Of a stretch of 40,914 nt of DNA, positions 21,803-30,611 are shown piece by piece. Location of the stretch: positions 1 to 40,914 of the forward strand of contig JAAOXG010000065.1 of assembly GCA_013036995.1 (NCBI GenBank), written 5' to 3'. The notes beneath the pieces were generated by a model. It ran no database searches. It was not told the DNA's origin and saw only the letters and a program-made list of their open reading frames with translations. Both the position numbers and the translations under genes were made by a program. Source of the stretch: Lacrimispora defluvii (GTDB taxonomy: Bacteria > Bacillota > Clostridia > Lachnospirales > Lachnospiraceae). Positions within the stretch are counted from its first letter, which is position 1; each line of letters opens with the position of its first letter.

Positions 21803-23191
21803 TTATGATCCTGTCTTGGGAATCGAGACTGTAAAACAGCTTCCCGATTCCTCTTTACTTTCTGCCACTATGGTACCGCCATGGGCTTCCACAATGGATT
21901 TTACAATGGTCAGACCGATTCCGGCGCCACCGGTTTTCCGGTTTCTGGATTGATCTGTCCGGTAAAAGCGTTCAAAGATAAGAGGAAGCTCTTCCTTCCT
22001 GATTCCGATTCCCGTATCCTCTATGGTTACGACTCCATTCTCCTTTGTATCAGATACGCTGATCCGGATACTGCCGCCTTCCGGCGTGTATTTGACGGCA
22101 TTGGAAAGTAAGTTGGAAAATACCTGTCCCATTCGGTTTTTATCTCCATCCACAAAAACCGGTTCTCCTTTTATACTGAGAGCCAGCTTCTTCTTGTTGA
22201 TTTCTCCCGTCATATTTTCTGCAGCCTGACAGACTGCCGAATATAAATCCATGGAACCCTTCTTCAGGCAAAAGCCATCCCCTTCGATTCTTGCCAGCTG
22301 TTCCAAATCAGCTACCAGAGTTCCCAGCCGTTTTACCTCTTCATGACAGCTTTTTAAGCGTTCCGGTGTGGCATCCCACAACCCCTCTGTCATCGCTTCC
22401 AGATGTGAGCCAAGAGCTGTGAGGGGAGTCCTCAGTTCATGGGCAACATCGGCAGTGAGCCGTTTGCGCAGCCGCTCCTGCTCACTTAATGCTCCGGACA
22501 AATGGTTTATGGCTATACCCAGATCGTCAAGCTCCTTTATCCTGGTACCTGGTTCAAATTTAAGTTCATAATTTCCCGTGGAGATCTGCTTGGCAATATA
22601 GGCAGTTTTAGTAACTGGACGGGATATCCTGCTTCCCAATACACAGCCAACCACTACAGAGCAGATACTGGATAAAACTCCAATGACAAGCAAAACGATG
22701 TTCATCACACGGATGAAATTAAAATCTGCTTCATTCATGAAAAACGGTCCGTAATATTTAATGGAAACGGAACCCGTCTTTTTCCCGTTTTGTGTCAGCT
22801 CATAGGTGTGATCGACGAAACCGCCTTTCGCCCCCCGTTCTTTCATACGTGCGGAAATATCGTTCATGATCTGGCCGCAAAGCCTCATGTCATGATTCTC
22901 TGCATCCCACACCATATTCCCATCTGCATCGTATAGCTTTATGATATATCCGTCATATAAGGAATTCATTCCAATTGCATGTACGTAATCCAGTTTCCAG
23001 CTTCTTTTGAACTCATCATACTGGCTTTCCAGTTCATCTGCAATATTATCCCGCCGCTCCTGGCCGGTTTTGGCAATGTATTTTTCAAATTCCCGGTTAA
23101 TGAGCAGGTTGGAGGCAAGTCCGATCAGTGCAATGGTAATGAGAAGGGTTAATAGTATGGTCAGAGATAGCTGTTTTTTCAAGGTTTTCAT
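21803..23191 (-). CDS. Sensor histidine kinase of a two-component system
   Basis: Protein of about 462 residues: membrane helix near 12-32, extracytoplasmic sensor of about 125 residues, second helix near 163-187, HAMP domain (GSRISRPVTKTAYIAKQISTGNYELKF), phosphoacceptor VAHELRTPLTAL (His near 251), and catalytic ATPase motifs MGQVFSNLLSNAVKYTPEGG, IEDTGIGI and TGGAGIGLTIVKSIVEAHGG. It pairs with the response regulator whose stop overlaps its first ATG. I chose the second ATG (23191) because GGAGG is 9 bases away. Position next to the copper genes suggests an envelope metal or stress signal, not proven. Confidence 0.92.
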   Translation of the reverse strand: MKTLKKQLSLTILLTLLITIALIGLASNLLINREFEKYIAKTGQERRDNIADELESQYDEFKRSWKLDYVHAIGMNSLYDGYIIKLYDADGNMVWDAENHDMRLCGQIMNDISARMKERGAKGGFVDHTYELTQNGKKTGSVSIKYYGPFFMNEADFNFIRVMNIVLLVIGVLSSICSVVVGCVLGSRISRPVTKTAYIAKQISTGNYELKFEPGTRIKELDDLGIAINHLSGALSEQERLRKRLTADVAHELRTPLTALGSHLEAMTEGLWDATPERLKSCHEEVKRLGTLVADLEQLARIEGDGFCLKKGSMDLYSAVCQAAENMTGEINKKKLALSIKGEPVFVDGDKNRMGQVFSNLLSNAVKYTPEGGSIRISVSDTKENGVVTIEDTGIGIRKEELPLIFERFYRTDQSRNRKTGGAGIGLTIVKSIVEAHGGTIVAESKEESGSCFTVSIPKTGS

Positions 23192-23196
23192 ATGCA

Positions 23197-23895
23197 TCAG
23201 CCTCCGAACTTATAGCCCAGCCCGGGAATCGTTAAGACATAGTCGGGATTTTTAGGATCATCCTCTATTTTCTTTCTGATATTTTTAATGTGGCTGTCAA
23301 TGGCTCTGTCATAACCGGCAAAGTCCCTGCCAAGAGCAGTATCAATCAGTTCCTCTCTGGTAAATACCTTACCGGGATATTTAATGAGGGCAGATAATAT
23401 CTTCAGTTCGCTTGGTGTGAGTGTCAGACCGGATCCTTTTTTTCTTACCTCATTTTTTTCAAAATCAACGACCAGATCTCCGTCTCTCCAGGAGTTTCGT
23501 TTAACAAGAGGTACCAGATCCCCTTCTGTGCGTCTTAATACCGCCTCCACTCTGGCATACAGTTCCTTTAAACCAAAGGGTTTCATAATATAGTCGTCGG
23601 CCCCCAGCTCCAGCCCGCTTACCACATCCTCTTCCTCCACTCTGGCAGTCAGCATTATAACTGGAATCCGTGATTTTTTTCGGATGGCGGAGCAGACGTC
23701 TTCTCCGGAAATATCAGGCAGCATTAAATCCAGTATGACAAGAGACAGATTCTCCGTATCAAATATTTCCAGCGCCTTCTTCCCAGTTTCGGCGGGGAAT
23801 GTCTTAAATCCTTTGCTTTCTAAGAGCATGCATACTACTTCCAGAATTTTAGGTTCATCATCTACTACCAGCACGTGCCTGCAGTTATTGTTCAT
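23197..23895 (-). CDS. OmpR/PhoB-family response regulator
   Basis: Protein of 232 residues. The receiver domain has the acid pocket VVDDEP, the phosphorylated Asp in LVILDLMLPDISG (about residue 56) and Lys in DYIMKPFG. The C-terminal winged helix (LTLTPSELKILSALIKYPGKVFTREELID, AIDSHIKNIRKKIEDDPKNP, GLGYKFGG) is OmpR-type. It is cotranscribed with the kinase and separated from copZ by a terminator, so the pair forms its own unit downstream of the copper operon. Confidence 0.94.
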   Translation of the reverse strand: MNNNCRHVLVVDDEPKILEVVCMLLESKGFKTFPAETGKKALEIFDTENLSLVILDLMLPDISGEDVCSAIRKKSRIPVIMLTARVEEEDVVSGLELGADDYIMKPFGLKELYARVEAVLRRTEGDLVPLVKRNSWRDGDLVVDFEKNEVRKKGSGLTLTPSELKILSALIKYPGKVFTREELIDTALGRDFAGYDRAIDSHIKNIRKKIEDDPKNPDYVLTIPGLGYKFGG

Positions 23896-23936
23896 TTCCT
23901 GTCACCTCGATTTTAAGAACTTTCAGTATGAAAAGA

Positions 23937-23961
23937 GGGAACCGGTCAATTTCCGGTTCCC
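23937..23961 (-). terminator. Terminator of the copA-copZ operon
   Basis: Perfect 9 bp stem GGGAACCGG (23937-23945) and CCGGTTCCC (23953-23961), followed by TCTTTTC on the minus strand, a few bases after the copZ stop. Confidence 0.82.
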
Positions 23962-23969
23962 GTCTTTCT

Positions 23970-24179
23970 TTATTCTACTACATCATATCCCTGGTCTTCA
24001 ATCTCAGCTTTGATTTTTTCTACCGGTGCTTCATCGGGATTGTGATCCACCGTCACGGTTTTTGCAGCTAAATCAACCGCTACTCCCGATACGCCGGATA
24101 ACCCGCTTACTGCTCCTGTAATTGCTTTTACACAATGCTCACATGCCATTCCATCTACATTTATTACTGTCTTTGCCAT
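23970..24179 (-). CDS. copZ: CopZ-like copper chaperone (HMA domain)
   Basis: Protein of 69 residues consisting of one ferredoxin-like heavy-metal-associated domain. The copper site is GMACEHC near residues 9-15, in the usual loop after the first strand, and the end reads IEDQGYDVVE. It would carry Cu(I) to CopA in the cytoplasm. GGAGGAAATTGAT precedes the ATG at 24179; the frame also has an ATG at 24194 that lies before that Shine-Dalgarno. It is the last gene of the copA operon. Confidence 0.93.
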   Translation of the reverse strand: MAKTVINVDGMACEHCVKAITGAVSGLSGVSGVAVDLAAKTVTVDHNPDEAPVEKIKAEIEDQGYDVVE

Positions 24180-24202
24180 ATCAATTTCCTCCATGATTAT
24201 AA

Positions 24203-24922
24203 TTATTTAATATTAAAAGGCTTTAAAAACTTGTTGACCTGCACTTTCTTTCCGTTTTCCATAACTGGAACGGGTGCATAGAGCCAGCCTTCCACTTTTT
24301 CAGGGTCTACGCCAGCCGCGATCAACGGTTCAGGCGACAGTACAAACACAATATCCTTATCCTGTGCCTGTTTCGTTGCAGCACTGGTCTCTAAGTCTTT
24401 TGCCCATTCAAACATATTTCCGCCGCCCAGCTTTACTCCAAAATGATCCATTACCATATGGTAATTAATCAGACTTCGGTCATTTTTTACCAGCCCCTCA
24501 TAGGCAGAAAGGGCGGATTCTTCCGTACCAGTGGAGCTTCCATCATTGAGCTTCACGCCTACGGTTATAACATTGTCATTTATCTCGTAATCCTGTGGAA
24601 GCTTTCCGATATCCAGGCCTGCCTGGATAAATGGTGCTGCGTCTGCCTGAAGTTTTACGTCAAAACGGGAACTTTCATCCGTTTCTCCGCTCCAGATAAA
24701 GCGGGCGCTGCCGTCGGTCGCAGTCAGGGCAAAGCCTTTGCCCCCATCTTCCTTACTCACCTGATCAGGAATGGCATTTAATACCATATCAAAGGACTGT
24801 ACCGACTTTTTACCAACTACATCAAGGGTACCTCCGGCACTTTCTACTGTCAGAAATATAATTGCTGCAATCACCAGTACACCGGCGATAATTGCGGTTA
24901 TTGTTTTCTTATTCTTTAACAT
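24203..24922 (-). CDS. Uncharacterised membrane-anchored protein in the copper operon
   Basis: Protein of 239 residues not recognised. A single N-terminal membrane helix (TITAIIAGVLVIAAIIFLTV) leaves about 210 residues outside the membrane. The exposed part has KGFALTATDGSARFIWSGE, QAGLDIGKLPQDYEINDNVITVGVKL and ends YAPVPVMENGKKVQVNKFLKPFNIK. There are no Cys and only two His, yet Met is moderate, so direct copper binding is not obvious. It lies between copA and copZ with spacings of 7 and 23 bases, so it is cotranscribed and may assist copper export at the membrane (inference from position). Confidence 0.8.
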   Translation of the reverse strand: MLKNKKTITAIIAGVLVIAAIIFLTVESAGGTLDVVGKKSVQSFDMVLNAIPDQVSKEDGGKGFALTATDGSARFIWSGETDESSRFDVKLQADAAPFIQAGLDIGKLPQDYEINDNVITVGVKLNDGSSTGTEESALSAYEGLVKNDRSLINYHMVMDHFGVKLGGGNMFEWAKDLETSAATKQAQDKDIVFVLSPEPLIAAGVDPEKVEGWLYAPVPVMENGKKVQVNKFLKPFNIK

Positions 24923-24929
24923 GGATCTG

Positions 24930-27407
24930 TCACCTCTTTCCTGTGTCTGGCTTAAACCTCTTTAACCGCAGCGCATTGGTCAGCACCGATACAGAGCTTA
25001 AACTCATGGCTGCTGCTGCAAACATGGGGTTTAAAAGAGGGCCGTTAAATAGTAAATGTAACATACCTGCTGCAATGGGAATTCCGATTACATTATAACC
25101 GAATGCCCAGAAAAGGTTTTGTTTAATATTACGAATGGTATGCTTGCTTAAATCAATGGCTGCCGGCACATCCATCAGGTCAGACCGCATTAAAACGATA
25201 TCTGCTGATTCCATGGCAACATCCGTACCGGAACCGATGGCGATTCCGATATCTGCCTGAGCCAGTGCAGGTGCATCGTTGATTCCGTCTCCCACCATGG
25301 CTACTTTCCGGTCTTCTGACTGAAGCTTTTTCACTTCATTGGACTTATCCTGGGGAAGAACCTCAGCAAGAACCCGGTCAATTCCTACCTGCTTTGCAAT
25401 GGCTGCAGCCGTCTTTTTATTATCACCGGTAATCATGGCAACTTGGATTCCCATCTTATGAAGCCGTTCAATTGCTGCCCGGCTGGATTCCTTCACAACA
25501 TCGGCAACCGCTACAATTCCTGCCAGTTCGCCATTGATTGCCACGTACATAGGAGTTTTGCCTTCTTCTGCCAGCCTGTCTGAAATCTCTTCCATACCTG
25601 TAAGGGAGATGTTCTGTTCATCCATCAGTTTTCTGTTTCCTGCAAGGATATCTTCTCCCTCCAGACGGGCCTTGATTCCCCGTCCCGTCAGCGAATCAAA
25701 CTGCTCCGCTTCCAAAAGGGTAAGTCCTGATTCCTTTGCTCCAAGGACAATTGCCTGACCAAGGGGATGCTCAGAACCTCTCTCCGCCGATGCGGTAAGC
25801 TGTAAGAGACGGTCTTTTGAAACACTGCCTGCCGGAAGTACATCTGTCACTTTCGGTTTTCCTTCTGTAATGGTTCCTGTTTTATCGAATACGATAGTAT
25901 TTATTTTGTGAGCGGTCTCCAAAGCTTCTCCGCCCTTAATTAAGATTCCGTTCTCCGCTCCTTTTCCCGTACCTACCATGATGGCAGTGGGTGTAGCAAG
26001 ACCCAGTGCGCAGGGACATGCGATTACCAGTACGGAAATAAAGATGGTAAGTGCAAATTTTAAATCTCCTCCTGTACCGATGAACCAGCCAATTCCTGCA
26101 AGCAGGGCAACGACACAGACAACTGGTACAAAGTATCCGGAAACGATGTCTGCCATCTGGGCAATGGGTGCTTTTGACCCCTGGGCATCTTCTACCAGCT
26201 TAATAATCTGGGCAAGCGCTGTATCACTTCCGATTTTCTCAGCTTTAAACTGGATCACACCTGTGGTGTTTAAGGAAGCGGCGTAAACCGGATCTCCTTC
26301 TTTTTTGTCTACCGGCATGCTTTCTCCGGTGAGCATGGATTCATCTATGGAAGTGTGTCCGCCTGTAACAGTTCCGTCTACCGGAATCTTATCACCTGGC
26401 TTTACAAGTATCACATCGCCGATTTCCACTTCGTCAATGGGGATTTCCTTTTCCTGCCCATTTTCCAGAATCACGGCAGTTTTTGGTGCAAGACCCATAA
26501 GCTTTTTAATGGCTTCACTGGTTCTTCCTTTGGATACCGCCTCTAAGGATTTGCCCAGTAAAATCAGGGTAATAATTACACCCGCTGATTCAAAATAAAG
26601 GGCATCTACTGCCATAAAATGTCCGGCAGCGATCTGGAATGTATTATAAATGCTGTATAAAACAGCTGCTGTTGTTCCGATTGCAATGAGTGAATCCATA
26701 TTGGGACTTCTCTGAAAAAGTGCTTTAAAACCAATGGTGTAAAATTTATATCCAACCCCAATGACAGGAGCTGTTAAAACCAGTTCCGTCAGAGCATAGG
26801 CAAGGGGATAGTTCATAGGCTCAATGGCTGATGGAAATGGAAGGCGGATAAAGCTGATCATGGGTGCCATCGCAATATATAATAATGGAAGGGAGAATAC
26901 TGCTGAAGTAATAAACTTCGTCCAGAGTGTTTTGATCTCCTGCTGCTTTCTTAATCTGTCTTCGTCCGCAGCATCTGCTTTATTCACTTCCAGTGCCTGA
27001 TATCCTGCCTTTTCAATGGCTGCCTTAATGGCAGATAACCTTACCTTCCGGGGATCATAGGCGACGGTTGCTTTTTCTGTCGCAAAATTGACAGAGGAGC
27101 TTTCCACACCCTCCAGCTTTCCGATGGCTTTTTCCACCCGTCTGGCGCAGGCTGCACAGGTCATTCCCCCAATGGGAATGGTTACGTCCGAATATTCCGT
27201 TTTTTCTGCTGCTTCATATCCAATCTTGGAAACGGCAGCTTTAATATCAGATAAATCCAGGCTGCTGTCATACTCTACAAAAAGCTTTTCACTGGCAAGG
27301 TTCACAGATGCCTGACTGATTCCCGGCAGTTTCTTTACTGTTTTCTCAATTCTCTGGGCACAAGCCGCACAGGTCATGCCTCTTATATCTAAAGTTTTAT
27401 TTTCCAT
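24930..27407 (-). CDS. copA: Copper-translocating P1B-type ATPase with two HMA domains
   Basis: Protein of 825 residues. Two HMA domains carry GMTCAAC motifs near residues 10 and 81. The eight-helix core has the CPC copper site (VIACPCALGLATP, near 464), the TGES phosphatase loop (near 360), the phosphorylated DKTGTITEGK (near 508), a GDGINDAPALAQADIG hinge and the HP dipeptide in SEHPLGQA. It pumps Cu(I) out of the cytoplasm. I chose the ATG at 27407, preceded by AGAGGTG; the frame could begin at a GTG three codons earlier. It is first in the copA-unknown-copZ operon, opposite the HxlR gene. Confidence 0.95.
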   Translation of the reverse strand: MENKTLDIRGMTCAACAQRIEKTVKKLPGISQASVNLASEKLFVEYDSSLDLSDIKAAVSKIGYEAAEKTEYSDVTIPIGGMTCAACARRVEKAIGKLEGVESSSVNFATEKATVAYDPRKVRLSAIKAAIEKAGYQALEVNKADAADEDRLRKQQEIKTLWTKFITSAVFSLPLLYIAMAPMISFIRLPFPSAIEPMNYPLAYALTELVLTAPVIGVGYKFYTIGFKALFQRSPNMDSLIAIGTTAAVLYSIYNTFQIAAGHFMAVDALYFESAGVIITLILLGKSLEAVSKGRTSEAIKKLMGLAPKTAVILENGQEKEIPIDEVEIGDVILVKPGDKIPVDGTVTGGHTSIDESMLTGESMPVDKKEGDPVYAASLNTTGVIQFKAEKIGSDTALAQIIKLVEDAQGSKAPIAQMADIVSGYFVPVVCVVALLAGIGWFIGTGGDLKFALTIFISVLVIACPCALGLATPTAIMVGTGKGAENGILIKGGEALETAHKINTIVFDKTGTITEGKPKVTDVLPAGSVSKDRLLQLTASAERGSEHPLGQAIVLGAKESGLTLLEAEQFDSLTGRGIKARLEGEDILAGNRKLMDEQNISLTGMEEISDRLAEEGKTPMYVAINGELAGIVAVADVVKESSRAAIERLHKMGIQVAMITGDNKKTAAAIAKQVGIDRVLAEVLPQDKSNEVKKLQSEDRKVAMVGDGINDAPALAQADIGIAIGSGTDVAMESADIVLMRSDLMDVPAAIDLSKHTIRNIKQNLFWAFGYNVIGIPIAAGMLHLLFNGPLLNPMFAAAAMSLSSVSVLTNALRLKRFKPDTGKR

Positions 27408-27488
27408 ATATTTCACCTCTTTTAATTGGCTGATGCCTCTTGAAGTTTTTGAGTACTCATGATATTATTATGGCAGATATCGCAATTA

Positions 27489-27534
27489 TTGCAAGTATGC
27501 ACTTTTTAGTGATATAGTACCCTAAAAGATACTA
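27489..27534 (+). promoter_or_regulatory. Divergent promoter and HxlR-type operator at the copA/HxlR boundary
   Basis: For the plus strand: TTGCAA (27489-27494), an 18-base spacer and TATAGT (27513-27518). TTGCAA is its own reverse complement and could also serve as -35 for copA on the minus strand. The sequence TAGTA-N10-TACTA (27515-27534) overlaps the -10, as expected of an HxlR autorepression site. Confidence 0.55.
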
Positions 27535-27548
27535 AAGGAGGATTGACT

Positions 27549-27911
27549 ATGCCCCCAATTGATTGTGCCGGCTACAACTGTCCGGTGGATGCCACCTTAG
27601 ATATGATCGGAGGTAAATACAAAGCTCTGATTCTATGGCATCTGATCGACCACACTCTAAGATTTGGAGAACTGAGAAAACTGATTCCCCAGGCCACGCC
27701 CAAGATGCTGACCCAGCAGTTAAGAGAGCTGGAAGAGAATAATTTAATTATAAGGACCGTTTATCCAGTTGTCCCTCCAAAGGTGGAATACACTCTTTCC
27801 GATCTGGGAAACAGCATACGCCCCATTCTTGAGACCATGTACAAATGGGGAGCAGATTACTTAACCCAGAATGGTGTTACCGTAAACTGCTCCATGAAAT
27901 GTCCTGATTAA
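27549..27911 (+). CDS. HxlR-family winged-helix regulator
   Basis: Protein of 120 residues with the HxlR order CPVDATLDMIGGKYKALILWHL, LRFGELRKLIPQATPKMLTQQLRELEENNLI and VPPKVEYTLSDLGNSIRPIL. Cys7, Cys12 and two near the C-terminus (CSMKC) could sense quinones, metals or disulfide stress, as YodB-type members do. The ATG at 27549 follows AAAGGAGG; an upstream in-frame TTG is not used. It diverges from copA and converges on the DUF2318 gene, its stop one base from that gene's stop. It probably controls one or both copper units. Confidence 0.92.
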   Translation: MPPIDCAGYNCPVDATLDMIGGKYKALILWHLIDHTLRFGELRKLIPQATPKMLTQQLRELEENNLIIRTVYPVVPPKVEYTLSDLGNSIRPILETMYKWGADYLTQNGVTVNCSMKCPD

Positions 27912-27912
27912 A

Positions 27913-28434
27913 TTAATAAGTTTTTTTCCAGTTAGCGAATATCTGTTTGGATTCCTTTAAAAAATCAGAAGAGATCGTGATTGATTCATCCGTCACGGTC
28001 TTATTCTGATCAAATATAGGCCATGGATTACAGCCTCCGGCTTCCACTTCCACCCGGCTCATAGGGAACCTGTTACCACAATTCTGGCACACCAGCTCAT
28101 TTCCATCCTGTTTATAGTATCCCCGCCCGGAATCGTAACATACCTGACAGGTATTAAATGCAGTTCGTATGGTACCGTCAGGTGCTTTTACTGCCAGAAC
28201 TTCCATCTTCGTTCCATCTGCTTCTACCGGATAATAGCTCACCTTTTCTGAGATATCTGAAACTGGAATTACAAGATCTGTGTCTGCCTGTGCACTTTTA
28301 CTGTTGTTTTCCGATTTTAAAGCTGCCGTTTCCTGTGTTTTGGTTCCAGCATTGGAACTGCATGCAGTAAGTACCAGCAATGACATTGCAGCCACCACCG
28401 CTGTTTTAAGTATTAATCTTCCTTTTGCCTTCAT
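27913..28434 (-). CDS. DUF2318 lipoprotein with Cys-rich metal site
   Basis: Protein of 173 residues. The signal peptide ends in the lipobox LTAC, so it is anchored outside the membrane by a lipidated Cys near residue 25. The mature part has the DUF2318 pattern: VSYYPVEADGTKMEVLAVKAPDGTIRTAFNTCQVC, then GNELVCQNCGNRFPM and GGCNPWPI. The CxxC pairs and the GGCNPxP tail suggest binding of copper or another metal or haem. It is last in the SafE-fusion operon, so a role in copper or metal trafficking at the cell surface is likely. Confidence 0.85.
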   Translation of the reverse strand: MKAKGRLILKTAVVAAMSLLVLTACSSNAGTKTQETAALKSENNSKSAQADTDLVIPVSDISEKVSYYPVEADGTKMEVLAVKAPDGTIRTAFNTCQVCYDSGRGYYKQDGNELVCQNCGNRFPMSRVEVEAGGCNPWPIFDQNKTVTDESITISSDFLKESKQIFANWKKTY

Positions 28435-28448
28435 CGTTTTTCTCCTTG

Positions 28449-28547
28449 TTATTCACCTTTATTTTCATTTCTTCTCATAAAAAATAATCCTGCGATCAGA
28501 GCCGCTGCCGGCAGTATGCAGTGCCAGTGACTGTATAATAATCCCAT
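28449..28547 (-). CDS. 32-residue membrane peptide in the copper operon
   Basis: A short frame that is too small for usual gene callers: starts MGLLYSHWHCILPAAALI, then a hydrophobic run AGLFFM and a charged tail RRNENKGE. AAAGGAGATTGATTT precedes the ATG, and the stop lies 14 bases before the DUF2318 start, whose own Shine-Dalgarno begins just after. One membrane helix with His-Trp-His-Cys on one side could touch copper, but this is speculation. Position and start signal support translation; I know no family for it. Confidence 0.6.
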   Translation of the reverse strand: MGLLYSHWHCILPAAALIAGLFFMRRNENKGE

Positions 28548-28598
28548 AAATCAATCTCCTTTCCCATTCCTGTCAGAACCTGATTATCCATACCATGA

Positions 28599-30470
28599 TT
28601 ATCCGCAGCATGATCCACCGGACCCCTGAAAGGTGTCCTCAGGCCATATCATAGTCTGAAATTTACTCACTTCATCCTTTACTGCGTTTAAATCTACGTT
28701 TTCCAAATCATCTACCACCTTTATATATCCATAAAAGGAATTGTCCCCGGTAGAGAAATCAAAGCTTTTATCCGGTATAAAATAAAGGGTGTTTTCTCCC
28801 TTTTCAAGGTAAAGCTCCGTAGCAAAATCAGGGATCAGAAGATTGGTCCCATAGTCCATATCCTGACGGTTATCAATAAATGTCCATTCTGTATCCACTC
28901 CGGCTTTTACCACAGCAACTGCCGGCTTAAATCCCTGACTGGTGAGTTCGAGAGTGATTTTTTGTACGGGCTTTCCATTCTCATCCGTGGATTCCTCAGC
29001 AACAACCACATCATCAACTGGTATGGTATAACCGGCTGGAACCGGTTTTTGGGGTGTATATTCTTTTAATACTCCCTGGCTTTCTGATTGCTGTCCGCCA
29101 TCTGTCTCTCCCTCTTTTGAAACATTAATAGAACCGCGTATCATACCCATCCAGCAGCTATATGGGATTTTTCCGGTTTTGTCCGGCGTAAATTCCACCA
29201 CGTTTTCTCCTGTATGAAAGGAATATTCAATGCCATATTCCCTGATAATCATCCGGTTATTACAGCCATTTATACTTCCTGCAGGTGCATCTATTATCCA
29301 CTTTACAGGGATTCCTGCCTGGACCTTAATATTGGGATACCGCCCCGGACTTAAGGTGCTGTTAATTACCTGCACACCGTCTTCTATTTTTATCTGGCTT
29401 GAACTTTCCTGCTGATTTCCACTGATGCCTTCCAGCCCAGGTAAGATGGCAGATGGACTGATTCCTGCCAGACTGACCCCCTGTGTAAACATGGACAGTC
29501 CCAGTACCACCAATAAAACTGCACCGGCAGTCATGACTCTGTTTGAAAATTTCTTTGAAAGAACCGTTGATAAAGCTCCCAGAAAAAACATCAGGGGAAC
29601 GGTACCAAGGCTGAATAAAAACATGGAAAGTGCACCGGAAAACGGATTTCCGGTTGACAGTGCATAGATCTGCATAGCCTGGAGTGGTCCGCAGGGCATC
29701 AGTCCATTTAACAGGCCTACAAAAAACGGACTGCTGCTTTTAGATTTTTCTTTCTGAATCTTTACTGCAATAAACTTTGGCATTCTGGGATTTAGTCTGC
29801 GAAGCCAGGGAAAGATTCCCAGCATGTTAATCCCCATAATTACCATAAAGATTCCAGCTGCCAGCTTTAAAACCCCCTGAAAGGTATTAGAAAAGGTCAC
29901 GGCTGCTCCCAGACCTCCTGCCAGGAAGCCCACTGCTGTATAAGAAATAACACGCCCCAGGTTATAAAGAAAAGCAGGCCGGAAAGCTGCAAGCCGTCCC
30001 TGGTTTAATTCTTCCTGCCCGCTTTTGGGAATACACTGGGAAAGGTTAATGCCTCCGCACATTGCCACACAGTGTACGGAGGTAATCAGTCCGATTAAGA
30101 AGAGCATCCCGTATCCCATTGTCTTATCTGCCAGCTGACTGGGAACCAGGAGATTTAACAGACCGGATTGTTCTAAAAGAAGATACAGGGAAGCAATAAT
30201 CAATAAAATACCCACGGTCCTGGTTGTATCTTTTCTTTCCTGCCCCTGATCCGTCATCACGCTATACCCTAAATTTTCAATAATTCCCGTTATGCTCTGA
30301 TAGGAAATAATATCCGTGTCAAACGTGACCAGAGCAGTTCCGGCGTTATAGCTCACCTCCGCTTTTTCGATTCCAGCTGTGTTACGTAATTTTTTTTCAA
30401 TTTTATTCTGGCAGCTGATACAGGTCATCCCGCCGATACGCAATTTTTTCGTTCTGATTGCATTACCCAT
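28599..30470 (-). CDS. HMA-SafE/TauE membrane protein-cupredoxin fusion, copper handling
   Basis: Protein of 623 residues. Residues 8-75 are an HMA domain (GGMTCISCQNK). Residues about 85-335 form a six-helix SafE/UreH-type membrane domain with SVHCVAMCGG and GLMPCGPLQ Cys motifs. Then comes a cupredoxin domain (about 365-450) with IPYSCWMGMIRG, where Cys and Met are type 1 copper ligands, and a second cupredoxin-like domain (about 510-600) with fewer ligands. The tail ends GGSCCG. It probably moves copper across the membrane. The ATG at 30470 follows AAAGGAGG; a longer frame to 30560 overlaps a terminator. It is first in the operon with the 32-residue peptide and DUF2318 genes. Confidence 0.88.
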   Translation of the reverse strand: MGNAIRTKKLRIGGMTCISCQNKIEKKLRNTAGIEKAEVSYNAGTALVTFDTDIISYQSITGIIENLGYSVMTDQGQERKDTTRTVGILLIIASLYLLLEQSGLLNLLVPSQLADKTMGYGMLFLIGLITSVHCVAMCGGINLSQCIPKSGQEELNQGRLAAFRPAFLYNLGRVISYTAVGFLAGGLGAAVTFSNTFQGVLKLAAGIFMVIMGINMLGIFPWLRRLNPRMPKFIAVKIQKEKSKSSSPFFVGLLNGLMPCGPLQAMQIYALSTGNPFSGALSMFLFSLGTVPLMFFLGALSTVLSKKFSNRVMTAGAVLLVVLGLSMFTQGVSLAGISPSAILPGLEGISGNQQESSSQIKIEDGVQVINSTLSPGRYPNIKVQAGIPVKWIIDAPAGSINGCNNRMIIREYGIEYSFHTGENVVEFTPDKTGKIPYSCWMGMIRGSINVSKEGETDGGQQSESQGVLKEYTPQKPVPAGYTIPVDDVVVAEESTDENGKPVQKITLELTSQGFKPAVAVVKAGVDTEWTFIDNRQDMDYGTNLLIPDFATELYLEKGENTLYFIPDKSFDFSTGDNSFYGYIKVVDDLENVDLNAVKDEVSKFQTMIWPEDTFQGSGGSCCG

Positions 30471-30550
30471 TACGCATCCTCCTTTTTCATTTCTGAATAG
30501 AAGAATAACAGGAGCATATGTAGAAGTTGTGTAGATGGTATCTGGACACA

Positions 30551-30594
30551 AAAAAAACACGTATATCTCATTGGTTCAAGTGAGATACACGTGC
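30551..30594 (-). terminator. Terminator of the shikimate kinase fusion gene
   Basis: A 13 bp stem with one mismatch, CACGTATATCTCA (30558-30570) and TGAGATACACGTG (30581-30593), followed by eight T on the minus strand. Confidence 0.88.
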
Positions 30595-30611
30595 ACACAG
30601 GTAAACTCCTC

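Noticed and set aside
21818-21851. Terminator for the Crp/Fnr gene inside the kinase coding end
   Set aside because: GGAATCG/CGATTCC can pair, but it codes for conserved kinase C-terminus and has only a weak T tract; kept as unproven.
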